Positions 29,187 through 37,400 of a stretch of 40,473 nucleotides of DNA are shown piece by piece. Within the stretch, counting starts at the first letter, position 1, and the number at the start of each line of letters is the position of its first letter. The notes below the pieces were generated by a model. That model was not told the origin of the DNA. It ran no database searches and saw only the letters and a program-made list of their open reading frames with translations. The stretch spans positions 1 through 40,473 of the forward strand of contig JAMPAQ010000002.1 in the NCBI GenBank assembly GCA_023667145.1. Reading direction: 5' to 3'. This DNA comes from Pseudoflavonifractor sp. Its GTDB lineage: Bacteria > Bacteroidota > Bacteroidia > Bacteroidales > Muribaculaceae. A program made the position numbers and the translations under genes.

Positions 29187-30284
29187 TTAGTCTTTGGTGA
29201 CTGGCGGTGGGACGTTCGTACCGCTATGTTCACCCATGAGGATATACCGCTTGTAGTAGGAGATGAGCAGAGCAGTAACCGGCAGTGCGATGATCATGCC
29301 GATGATGCCGAGCAATGTGCCCCACACCGATAAAGACAGCAGGATAATGGCCGGATTCAGTCCGAGTGACTTGCCCATGATTTTGGGAGTGAGCAGATAG
29401 TCGCATACACACTGGCTGACGACATAGACGGCGATACATTTTCCCAACTCGGGCCAAAAGGCGCTTGCTCCCGTGAGTGAGTCGAGGTAACACAGTATCA
29501 CGACCGGGATAAGGGTCACGTACTGCACGTAGGGTATCATGTACAGGATGCCGACCAACAGGCCCATGACGATGGCGAGCGGCAGTCCGGCTATAGAGAA
29601 GCCGATGCAGTAGAATACTGCCGCACACCCAGCGATGACAGCCTGTGAGCGGAAATACCGGTCCATGTTGTCCTTGATGTCATCAAATATCGGATAGACG
29701 GTAGCCCTATAGCGTGGTGGCACCACCTTGCGGAATCCCGACATCAGCTGGCGGTAATCTATCATGATGAATATCACATAGATGAATGTCAACAGCCATT
29801 CAATCGTGCGCATCACGACCGCGATTGTCGATGATAGCACCGACGACCCTTTCGAGAATATGTCGACGAGCTGCTGCGGGTCAAAATACCGTCGCAGGTT
29901 AGCGACATTGAGATCCTTGTCAATGTATTCCTGTATCTCCGGGGGCAAGAATGGAGAGGTGTGACCCGACGATGCCTTTATCATCGTCTCAAGCTGCCCG
30001 ATCTCGTCGGAGGCGAGCGGTACCAGGATACATGCCAGGCCGCCGACCACAATTATTGTCTCAAGCAGTGTCAGGAACACGGGGATGACACGGTTCTTGA
30101 GCTTGAGATGCTTCTGCTGGTAGACGACCGCCGGTTCGAGGACATATGCTATGAGACATGCCACGCAGAATGGCAGCAGCACATTTTTCAGGTAGTTGAT
30201 GAGCCAAACCGACACGGCAATCGCGGCGATTGTCACGATTGCGCGTATCACCTGGTCAAATGTTATGGTTTTCCGCTGTGCCAT
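29187..30284 (-). CDS. AI-2E family transporter
   Basis: An integral membrane protein of about 365 residues of the AI-2E/PerM family (PF01594). It has two N-terminal helices (VIRAIVTIAAIAVSVWLINY, LLPFCVACLIAYVLEP), a soluble middle with the usual amphipathic helices, and a C-terminal pore part with GILYMIPYVQYVTLIPV and LTPKIMGKSLGLNPAIILLSL. Family members export autoinducer-2 or act as sodium/proton antiporters or general permeases; the substrate here is unknown. The frame is open to 30296, but the Met at 30284 (MAQRKTITF) is a good start. Confidence 0.9.
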   Translation of the reverse strand: MAQRKTITFDQVIRAIVTIAAIAVSVWLINYLKNVLLPFCVACLIAYVLEPAVVYQQKHLKLKNRVIPVFLTLLETIIVVGGLACILVPLASDEIGQLETMIKASSGHTSPFLPPEIQEYIDKDLNVANLRRYFDPQQLVDIFSKGSSVLSSTIAVVMRTIEWLLTFIYVIFIMIDYRQLMSGFRKVVPPRYRATVYPIFDDIKDNMDRYFRSQAVIAGCAAVFYCIGFSIAGLPLAIVMGLLVGILYMIPYVQYVTLIPVVILCYLDSLTGASAFWPELGKCIAVYVVSQCVCDYLLTPKIMGKSLGLNPAIILLSLSVWGTLLGIIGMIIALPVTALLISYYKRYILMGEHSGTNVPPPVTKD

Positions 30285-30342
30285 TCTCAATCTCAATTTG
30301 TATTATAACAAATTAAGAGGTGCGCGGGATTATTCTAATGGC

Positions 30343-30373
30343 CAAATATAGACATATTATGGCCTCGTGCAAT
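30343..30373 (-). promoter_or_regulatory. Promoter of the AI-2E transporter gene
   Basis: TATATTTG (30343-30350) is a perfect -7 box on the minus strand and ATTG (30370-30373) lies 19 bases upstream. The predicted start is near 30337, about 50 bases before the ATG. It shares the intergenic region with the divergent efflux operon. Confidence 0.55.
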
Positions 30374-30405
30374 CAGTCACGGTAAGGTTTGCTTGACTAC
30401 CGAAA

Positions 30406-30429
30406 TGACCATACGACCATATGACCAAA
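30406..30429 (+). repeat. Three tandem 8-bp repeats upstream of the efflux operon
   Basis: TGACCATA, CGACCATA and TGACCAAA follow each other without gaps. They lie about 100 bases before the adaptor gene and about 35-55 bases beyond the divergent promoter. Period 8 is less than one helical turn; regulator binding is possible but unproved. Confidence 0.45.
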
Positions 30430-30531
30430 ATTGTTGTCTATTATGCCTCTTTTGGGGTGTGTATGGAACAATATAATAAAAATGCGGGTTGTTATAATAA
30501 TAGGAAAATTTTTCAGAAAAAATATATCATC

Positions 30532-31596
30532 ATGTTTCAACTATCTAATTATGTAAAAGTCGTTCTCGGCAGTGCTGTGCTTGCGGGACTCTCGTCTTGC
30601 GGACACAGCAATCCCGAGATTCACGGAGGGAATACCGACCCCGTAAGGGTCAAGGTGATGTCGATGGCCTCCTCACCCTCTGCCGTGGCTGACTCATATT
30701 CAGGCACGGTGGAGGCCGGGACCTCGACCACTTTGAGTTTTTCGGTAGCCGGAACCATCAACCGTATCAACGTGACCGAGGGGCAGCGGGTTGCCAAGGG
30801 GCAGCTGATAGCCAGTGTTGACGGCGCGTCATTGAAAAACGCCTATGACATCGCGCAAGCCACGCTCCGCGAGGCGCAGGATGCCTACTCACGTATGAAG
30901 AAACTCCACGATGCCAACGCGCTCCCCGAGATGCAGTGGGTGTCCGTGCAGGAAAAGCTGAAACAGGCCGAGGCCGCCGCCGCGATAGCTAAGACTGGCA
31001 TGAACGATGCCAATATCTATGCCCCCATCTCGGGTGTCGTGGCCCATAAGTTGGCCGATGCCGGCCAGACGGTGGCTCCCGGTATCCCCATTGTCGAGAT
31101 TATGGACCTTGGGACATTGAAAGTAAAGATTTCTGTTCCCGAGGCCGACCTTGCCGGGATGAAGACAGGAACAAAGGCCTCGGTATCGGCCGGTGACAGC
31201 GGTTCGCACAAGTATAACGCCACGTTGGTGGAAAAAGGCGTGGCTGCCAACGCGTTGTCACGCAACTATGATGTGAGGTTCCGCGTCACCGATCCTGACG
31301 ATTATCTGTTGCCCGGCATGATATGCAGCGTGGCGGTCGATGGTGTCAAGCCGACATCCGATGCCGCTCCCGTGTCAGAGATGGTATTGCCGCCTCAGGC
31401 CGTGGTGCTTGACTGGGACAACAACAGTTATGTGTGGATAAAGAAAGATGGTGTCGCACAGCGCAAGAGGATTGAGACCGGCGGGCTTGACTCCCGAGGC
31501 ATCATAGTCACCGGAGGCATCAACCCGAGTGACAGTGTCATAGTCGAGGGTCAGCAGAAACTCAGCAGCGGCCTTAAAGTCGTATCAGTAAACTGA
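30532..31596 (+). CDS. RND efflux membrane-fusion (periplasmic adaptor) lipoprotein
   Basis: About 354 residues. The leader VVLGSAVLAGLSSC ends in a lipobox-like Cys. A biotinyl-lipoyl part (SYSGTVEAGTSTTLSFSVAG and TEGQRVAKGQLIASVD) flanks a short helical hairpin (AQATLREAQDAYSRMKKL, then KLKQAEAAAAIAKTG), followed by the beta-barrel and membrane-proximal domains (NIYAPISGVVAHKLAD, VPEADLAGMKTGTKA). This is the usual HlyD/AcrA order. The frame is open back to 30421, but the ATG at 30532 gives a proper lipoprotein signal. It is the first gene of a three-gene efflux operon; the pump starts 7 bases later. Confidence 0.93.
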   Translation: MFQLSNYVKVVLGSAVLAGLSSCGHSNPEIHGGNTDPVRVKVMSMASSPSAVADSYSGTVEAGTSTTLSFSVAGTINRINVTEGQRVAKGQLIASVDGASLKNAYDIAQATLREAQDAYSRMKKLHDANALPEMQWVSVQEKLKQAEAAAAIAKTGMNDANIYAPISGVVAHKLADAGQTVAPGIPIVEIMDLGTLKVKISVPEADLAGMKTGTKASVSAGDSGSHKYNATLVEKGVAANALSRNYDVRFRVTDPDDYLLPGMICSVAVDGVKPTSDAAPVSEMVLPPQAVVLDWDNNSYVWIKKDGVAQRKRIETGGLDSRGIIVTGGINPSDSVIVEGQQKLSSGLKVVSVN

Positions 31597-31603
31597 CCGT
31601 GTT

Positions 31604-34600
31604 ATGGAGAAGTTCAAGAATCCCAATATTGTCTCATTCGGCTTGCAGTATAGGCGCATAGTGCTGCTTATCACTGTGGTGCTGATAGCGTGGGGCGTTT
31701 ATGCACTCATCGAGATGGACAAGAACGAGTTCCCGTCGTTTACCATCCGCGAGGGCGTGGTGGCCGCCGTCTATCCCGGGGCCGATGCGACACAGGTGGA
31801 GCAGGAGGTGCTGAAACCGCTTCAGGACTATGTGTTCAGTTACAAGGAAGTAAACAAGAAGAAGACCACCGCGCAGGTGTCTGATGGTATGGTAATGATT
31901 TTTGTCACCCTTGACGACAATGTGGATGATGTGGAGTCAGACCAGTTCTGGGATGAATTCAAGCTCGGTGTCGACAAGGTCAAGGCTACATTGCCGGCAG
32001 GGGTACTCGCTGTGGAGACAATCTCCGACTTTGGCAATACCTCGGCGCTGTTGCTGACCATGCAGGGCAAGGATAAGACCTACCGAGAGCTGCACGATTA
32101 CATGAACCGTCTGCGCGACCGTCTGCGTACCGTCCCGAGTGTCGGCACCATGACCGTATATGGTGAGCAGACCGAGCAGATCAGTGTTAATATCAATACG
32201 GAGCGGCTCGCCCACTATGGCATAGACGAGAAGACCCTCGCCCTGACGATGCTTGCCCAGGGATTTGAGACTACGGGTGGGCGGTTGAAGTCTGATGAGT
32301 ACACGATGCCACTCTATGTGGCCGAATCGTTCAACTCGGTCAATGATATAAGGGAGACTGTCGTATTTTCCACCCCGTCGGGCGATGTCGTGCGTCTCGG
32401 TGACATCGCCGATGTCGTGCGCGAATATCCCGAGCCGACAAGCTATATCACCAATAATGGCGACAAATGCCTGTTGCTCAGCATCGAGATGAAGGATGGC
32501 GAGAATATCGTGGCCATGGGTGATGCCGCCGGAAAGGTTATCGACGAGTTTGCCGATGAGATGCCTGTCGATATGGAGCTTTTCAAGATTACCGACCAGC
32601 CTACCGTGGTCAATCTCAGTGTCATCGAGTTTCTCAGGGAGTTGTTGATTGCCGTTATCGCGGTGCTTGTCGTGATCATGCTCTTGTTGCCGCTCAAGGT
32701 GGCCTTTATCGCGGCGTTGACAATTCCTGTGACCATATTCATATCCCTTGGATTGTTCTATGCCCTCGGTATAGAGCTTAATACCGTGACACTCGCCTGT
32801 CTTATAGTGTCGCTCGGCATGATTGTCGATAACTCCGTGGTGATTATTGACGAATATGTCGGACTTATTTCCGACGGCATTCCCCACAAGCAGGCCACGA
32901 TAAATGCCGGCACGATGTTCTTCCGTGCCATCGTGTCGGCGACACTCGCCATCTCGATCACGTTTTTCCCGTTCCTCATAACGATGACGGGAATGTTCCG
33001 CGATTTTCTCACCGATTTTCCGTGGGCTATATTGATGATACTTACCATCTCGCTGATTGTCGCCGAGTTGCTGGTGCCATATCTGCAATTCAGACTCATC
33101 AAGCAACCCATCTATGCGATAGAGAAGCAGCAGGTCGAGAGTGGCAAGAAGAAGTTTTCTTTCTTTGTCAGCTTGCAGCGGTGGTATGACAAGCTCGTGA
33201 CCCTGTGTTTCGCTTGGCCCAAGACAACCGTTATAATAGGCGTGATTTCCATTATCGTTGGCGCATGGGCGTTTATCACGCGCCCGATCCAGCTGATGCC
33301 GATTGCCGAACGCGACCAGTTTGCCGTTGAGATATATCTTCCGGCAGGGTCGTCCTTGCAGGCTACCGATATCATTGCCGACAGTCTCGCCAAGATACTG
33401 CGCAAGGACGATAGGGTAGTGTCGGTGGCTTCGTTCCATGGAATGTCATCACCACGTTTCCAGACCACGTATGCCCCGCAGGTAGGCGGCCCCAACTATG
33501 CGCAGTTCATCGTCAATACCAAGAGCAATGAGGCCACCATCGAGCTGTTGAATGAGTATACTCCACGTTATCAGGATTATTTTCCCGGAGCGTATGTCAA
33601 GTTCAAGCAGTTAAGCTATTCCAACGCCAAGTATCCTGTCGAGGTGCGTCTGTCGGGACTTGACTATGAGCAGAACATGAAAGCTGCCGATACCGTGTTG
33701 TCGGTCATGAGGCGTATACCCGGACTCACTCTGGTAAGGCCCTCGGCGGGCAGTCAGCTCGTGGCGGCGACGGTGATGCCCGATCCGGTGCAGATGTCGC
33801 GGCTCGGTCTCAACAGCACATTGCTTGAGATGACCCTCGCCATGCGTTATGGTGCGGGTGTGCCTATGGGGACATTGTGGGAGGGCGACTATGGCATAGG
33901 TATCGTGGCAAAGACACAGAATGCCGACAGCTCCACATATTCAGCCCTCATGCGCGAACCGATACCTGTCATGGGAATCGGCAACACGCAATTGAAGTCA
34001 TTTGCCAATGTCAATCCTACATGGCAGCCCGGTCAGATAGACTATCGCGGAGGTATGCCTACGGCGATTATATCGGCTGACAATGTGAGAGGCGAGAATT
34101 CCCTCCGGCAGACATCCATATTGCAAAAGGAGCTTGACAAAATTGACTTTCCCGCCGGTGTCACGCTGAGTTATGGCGGGGACTACGAGCAGTCTCAGGA
34201 AATATTGCCGCAGATGGGTATGGCTCTGCTGATTGCTGTGGTGATTATATTTTTCATCCTGTTGTTCCACTACAAGGGTGTTGCGGTGCCGTTCCTGATG
34301 CTCGTGTCGCTTGTGTTCATCATCCCGGGTGCCGGCATCGGTCTCGCGATAATGAACGAGGTGATTAGTCTTACGTGTACTCTCGGTCTGATAAGCCTCA
34401 TGGGCATACTTGTCAGAAATGTGATTATCATGTTTGACTATGCCGAGGAGCTACAGGAGCAGGGGATGTCGGTCAAGGACTCGATATTCCAGGCCAGTGA
34501 GCGCCGTATGCGTCCCATCTTCCTGACCTCTGCCGCTGCGACAATGGGTGTGTTGCCCATGGTGATATCGGGGAGCGCTCTTTGGAAGCCTATGGGTATC

Positions 34601-34768
34601 GTGATATTCTTCGGGACACCGGTGACGATGGTGTTTATCCTAACCGTGATTCCGCTGCTTTACTGGAAGTTCTGCAAGAAGGAGGCCCCGACCATCGAAC
34701 TACCCGTATATCCCGTTGAGGAAACGTCCGTACCAACAACCCAAACCCAACAAGACAATGAGAAATAA
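31604..34768 (+). CDS. RND efflux pump, AcrB/HAE-type inner-membrane transporter
   Basis: A 1054-residue pump with the typical duplicated plan: TM1 near 17-35, a large periplasmic loop, a TM2-6 block from about 343, TM7 near 540 and a TM8-12 block near 870-1030. In TM4 the proton-relay pair is D409-N410 (LGMIVDNSVVIID) rather than Asp-Asp, and in TM10 the usual Lys is Arg938 (GILVRNVIIMFDYAEEL). One Asp and one basic residue remain, so proton coupling is still plausible. The substrates are unknown; drugs, bile salts or lipids are all possible. Its end overlaps the TolC-like gene by 11 bases. Confidence 0.95.
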   Translation: MEKFKNPNIVSFGLQYRRIVLLITVVLIAWGVYALIEMDKNEFPSFTIREGVVAAVYPGADATQVEQEVLKPLQDYVFSYKEVNKKKTTAQVSDGMVMIFVTLDDNVDDVESDQFWDEFKLGVDKVKATLPAGVLAVETISDFGNTSALLLTMQGKDKTYRELHDYMNRLRDRLRTVPSVGTMTVYGEQTEQISVNINTERLAHYGIDEKTLALTMLAQGFETTGGRLKSDEYTMPLYVAESFNSVNDIRETVVFSTPSGDVVRLGDIADVVREYPEPTSYITNNGDKCLLLSIEMKDGENIVAMGDAAGKVIDEFADEMPVDMELFKITDQPTVVNLSVIEFLRELLIAVIAVLVVIMLLLPLKVAFIAALTIPVTIFISLGLFYALGIELNTVTLACLIVSLGMIVDNSVVIIDEYVGLISDGIPHKQATINAGTMFFRAIVSATLAISITFFPFLITMTGMFRDFLTDFPWAILMILTISLIVAELLVPYLQFRLIKQPIYAIEKQQVESGKKKFSFFVSLQRWYDKLVTLCFAWPKTTVIIGVISIIVGAWAFITRPIQLMPIAERDQFAVEIYLPAGSSLQATDIIADSLAKILRKDDRVVSVASFHGMSSPRFQTTYAPQVGGPNYAQFIVNTKSNEATIELLNEYTPRYQDYFPGAYVKFKQLSYSNAKYPVEVRLSGLDYEQNMKAADTVLSVMRRIPGLTLVRPSAGSQLVAATVMPDPVQMSRLGLNSTLLEMTLAMRYGAGVPMGTLWEGDYGIGIVAKTQNADSSTYSALMREPIPVMGIGNTQLKSFANVNPTWQPGQIDYRGGMPTAIISADNVRGENSLRQTSILQKELDKIDFPAGVTLSYGGDYEQSQEILPQMGMALLIAVVIIFFILLFHYKGVAVPFLMLVSLVFIIPGAGIGLAIMNEVISLTCTLGLISLMGILVRNVIIMFDYAEELQEQGMSVKDSIFQASERRMRPIFLTSAAATMGVLPMVISGSALWKPMGIVIFFGTPVTMVFILTVIPLLYWKFCKKEAPTIELPVYPVEETSVPTTQTQQDNEK

Positions 34769-36086
34769 GTATATAATCGGGTCGGTCATTGCCGGCATAT
34801 TGTCTGCATCTGCTGCCTATGCGCAGGATACGGCTACGGTCGACACGCTCGCGCTGTCGCTCGATGAGTGCCGGCAGTTGGCATTGACCCGTAATGCCTC
34901 GGCAAAGACGGCTGTCAATGATATGAAGATGGCAAAGGCGACCTCAGACGAGGCGTTTACCAAGTATTTTCCTGACATATCGGCTTCGGGTGGATATTTT
35001 TGGGCAAATCACGATGTCATCCAGTACAATGTGTTGAACCTGTTTGAACTCGGTATGATTGACAAGGGGTATACCGCCGGCATAACGGCGGTGCAGCCCA
35101 TATTTGCCGGTGGACAGATAGTCAACGGCAATGCGCTTGCCCATGTTGGTGAGCGGGTGGCCGAACTGCGCAAGCGTCAGACCGACGAGGAGATTTGTGT
35201 GTCGGTCGACAAGTATTATTGGAAACTCGTGTCGCTGCACTCCCAGCGGGAGACGTTGGCCTCGTTGCTGACAATGCTCGACACTCTCGCTTATCAGACC
35301 CAGGCGGCTGTCGATGCCGGTGTGATACTCAAGAACGACCTGCTCAAGGTCGAGTTGCAGCGCAATGACTTCAAGGCGACCATGATTGATCTCGACAATG
35401 GCATCGCGTTATGCTCCAATCTGTTGGGACAATATATCGGTGCGGGTCTGACACCTGTAAAGGTTACGGAGCGTGTCATCCCCGGGCAAATGCCTGTGAT
35501 GGCCTATGACATGTGGCGTGACCCGAGGGATGCGGTCTCCAACGTCCCCGCTTATGGAATGCTTAATTCGGCTATCCGTGCCGCCGAGTTGGAAAAGAAG
35601 ATGACAGTCGGCAGCAATTTGCCGACTGTCGGACTCGGAGCTGGATGGTTTTTCCACAATCTGCTTGAGGAAAATCAGAATTTCGGGGCTGTCTTTCTCT
35701 CTGTCAATGTGCCGTTGACGGCATGGTGGGGCGGCTCGCACGCCATCAAGAAAAAAAATCTCCAGATACAGAATGCCCGTATCCAGATGGAGGATGGCAC
35801 GGAGATGCTTCAGATTGCCATGCGTGATGCGTGGGACAACCTGACGGCGGCTTACCGCAAGATGGAGAATGCCAACGAGTCGATCGGTCAGGCCGATGAG
35901 AATCTGCGGCTTAACGAAAATTATTATAAGGTCGGGGTCTCGTCAATCACCGACCTGCTTGAGGCGCAGACGTTATACAAGAAGGCTTGTGACCAGTATA
36001 TCGCTGCCTATGCAGACTATCGCGTCCGCACCACCGAATATCTCAAGGCCACCGGGCAGCTGCCCGGTGGCACTTCTGCCGATTAG
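34758..36086 (+). CDS. TolC-family outer-membrane efflux channel
   Basis: About 442 residues with a signal peptide (MRNKYIIGSVIAGILSASAAYA). The TolC repeat pattern is visible: SLDECRQLALTRNASAKTA in the first half and AIRAAELEKKMTVGSNLPTV in the second, each followed by long helices and FAGGQ/TAWWGGSHA-type barrel strands. It is the outer-membrane part of the tripartite system. The start at 34758 overlaps the end of the pump gene, so translation is coupled; the frame is open to 34716. Its last codons lie within a perfect 24-bp palindrome. Confidence 0.93.
   Translation: MRNKYIIGSVIAGILSASAAYAQDTATVDTLALSLDECRQLALTRNASAKTAVNDMKMAKATSDEAFTKYFPDISASGGYFWANHDVIQYNVLNLFELGMIDKGYTAGITAVQPIFAGGQIVNGNALAHVGERVAELRKRQTDEEICVSVDKYYWKLVSLHSQRETLASLLTMLDTLAYQTQAAVDAGVILKNDLLKVELQRNDFKATMIDLDNGIALCSNLLGQYIGAGLTPVKVTERVIPGQMPVMAYDMWRDPRDAVSNVPAYGMLNSAIRAAELEKKMTVGSNLPTVGLGAGWFFHNLLEENQNFGAVFLSVNVPLTAWWGGSHAIKKKNLQIQNARIQMEDGTEMLQIAMRDAWDNLTAAYRKMENANESIGQADENLRLNENYYKVGVSSITDLLEAQTLYKKACDQYIAAYADYRVRTTEYLKATGQLPGGTSAD
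36048..36071. terminator. Perfect 24-bp palindrome at the end of the TolC-like gene
   Basis: GCCACCGGGCAG (36048-36059) is the exact inverted repeat of CTGCCCGGTGGC (36060-36071). It is coding (GQLPGG) and ends 12 bases before the stop codon's last bases. A hairpin could terminate or stabilise the operon transcript; it lacks an adjacent T-run. Confidence 0.4.
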
Positions 36087-36161
36087 ACTGTCCCTTCTGT
36101 CCGCTCTTTCCTTTTGGCTGTCATTGACGACAGGATGGTAGGCGGACCAAAAGAAAAGACG

Positions 36162-36169
36162 TAACTTTG
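36162..36169 (+). promoter_or_regulatory. -7 promoter box of the araJ-like gene
   Basis: TAACTTTG matches TAnnTTTG perfectly, 36 bases before the ATG. No clear TTTG lies 19-21 bases upstream. It suggests the MFS gene is transcribed separately from the efflux operon. Confidence 0.45.
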
Positions 36170-36204
36170 CATCAACAGACGGAGGATAAGATAAGGAGAT
36201 TGTT

Positions 36205-37356
36205 ATGAATCGTGGATTGTTGGCGCTTGCAGTCGGGACGTTTGCCTTGGGCATCGCGGAGTTTGGGATGATGGGTATCCTTGGTGATGTGGCTTCGGGA
36301 CTCGGGGTCAGCATCGTTGAGGCCGGACATTTTATCTCGGCTTATTCCCTCGGGGTGGCTATCGGCGCTCCATTGCTCATCGTGATGAGGCGTATGCCTC
36401 TCAAACGATTGATGATGTTGTTGGCGGCTACGATTTTTGTGGGAAATCTCGCGGCGGTGTTATCTCCCGGATACTATTCGCTGCTTTGTGCGCGGCTTGT
36501 CTCAGGGTTGCCTCATGGGGCTTTCTTTGGCGCGGGAGCCATAGTCTGCTCACGGCTTGCGGCTCAGGGTAGGGGAGCACAGGCGGTGGCCGTTATGGTC
36601 GGAGGAATGACCGTCGCTAATGTTGTCGGTGTACCGTTGGCGACACTGCTCAGCAATCTGTCGGGGTGGAGGTTGGCATTTGGGGTCGTGGCCATCTCGG
36701 GATTGCTCGCATGGGTCTTTATCCGTATGTGGGTGCCGCGTCTGCAACCGTTGCCCGATACCGGGATAAAGGGTCAGTTCCGCTTCCTCCGCTCCAAGGC
36801 TCCGTGGCTCATATATGCCGGCGTGTTCTTCGGACAGGCGAGTGTATATTGTTGGTTCAGTTATATAGAGCCTATAATGACTGAGGTAACGGGCTTTACT
36901 GGTGCGTTCATGACATGGATCATGATGCTTACCGGCGCGGGGATGGTGGTCGGTAACGCCGTGTCGGGTCGTGTCGCCGACCGTTATGGAGCGTCGTTGG
37001 TGTCGGGATATATCGCGGCGGCTCTTGTCATTGTCATGCCCGCGATATACTTTTGCTCGTCCATGAAGTTGCCGTCGTTGGTGCTTGCCTTTTTGGCCAC
37101 TGCTTGCCTTTTTGGCCTTGGGGGCCCGTTGCAATTCCTTATCGTGAGATATGCACGGGGAGGAGAGATGCTCGGTGGAGCGGGCATCCAGATTGCCTTT
37201 AACGTCTCCAATGCGATGTCGGCCTCCATAGGCGGCTTGGCCATTCACCACGGCCTCGGCCTCGCGTCCCCGGCACTCGTCGGAGTTCCATTTGCCGTCA
37301 TCGGCGCCATGGCCCTCTTTGCCCTCAACCGCACCGAAACCCACCCCCGCCCATAG
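36205..37356 (+). CDS. araJ: MFS exporter, AraJ type
   Basis: A 383-residue, 12-helix major facilitator of the DHA1 group. It shares family signatures with E. coli AraJ throughout: ALAVGTFALGIAEFGMMGIL, RLVSGLPHGAFFGAGAIV, MTVANVVGVPLATLLS, FRFLRSKAPWLIYAGVFF, and GGEMLGGAGIQIAFN. AraJ-like proteins export sugars or drugs; the substrate here is unknown. It lies 118 bases after the TolC-like gene with its own promoter box, and ends convergent with the MalS-like gene, 44 bases away, where GTCGG/CCGAC could form a weak stem. Confidence 0.9.
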   Translation: MNRGLLALAVGTFALGIAEFGMMGILGDVASGLGVSIVEAGHFISAYSLGVAIGAPLLIVMRRMPLKRLMMLLAATIFVGNLAAVLSPGYYSLLCARLVSGLPHGAFFGAGAIVCSRLAAQGRGAQAVAVMVGGMTVANVVGVPLATLLSNLSGWRLAFGVVAISGLLAWVFIRMWVPRLQPLPDTGIKGQFRFLRSKAPWLIYAGVFFGQASVYCWFSYIEPIMTEVTGFTGAFMTWIMMLTGAGMVVGNAVSGRVADRYGASLVSGYIAAALVIVMPAIYFCSSMKLPSLVLAFLATACLFGLGGPLQFLIVRYARGGEMLGGAGIQIAFNVSNAMSASIGGLAIHHGLGLASPALVGVPFAVIGAMALFALNRTETHPRP

Positions 37357-37400
37357 CCCCGTCGGCTCCGCTCTATCCGTCCGACTCATAGAAATGGGAT

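Noticed and set aside
31937..33439. A 500-codon open frame on the minus strand inside the RND pump gene
   Set aside because: The translation is His/Asp/Arg-rich with no recognisable fold, and the opposite strand encodes a complete conserved pump; it is a codon-bias shadow.
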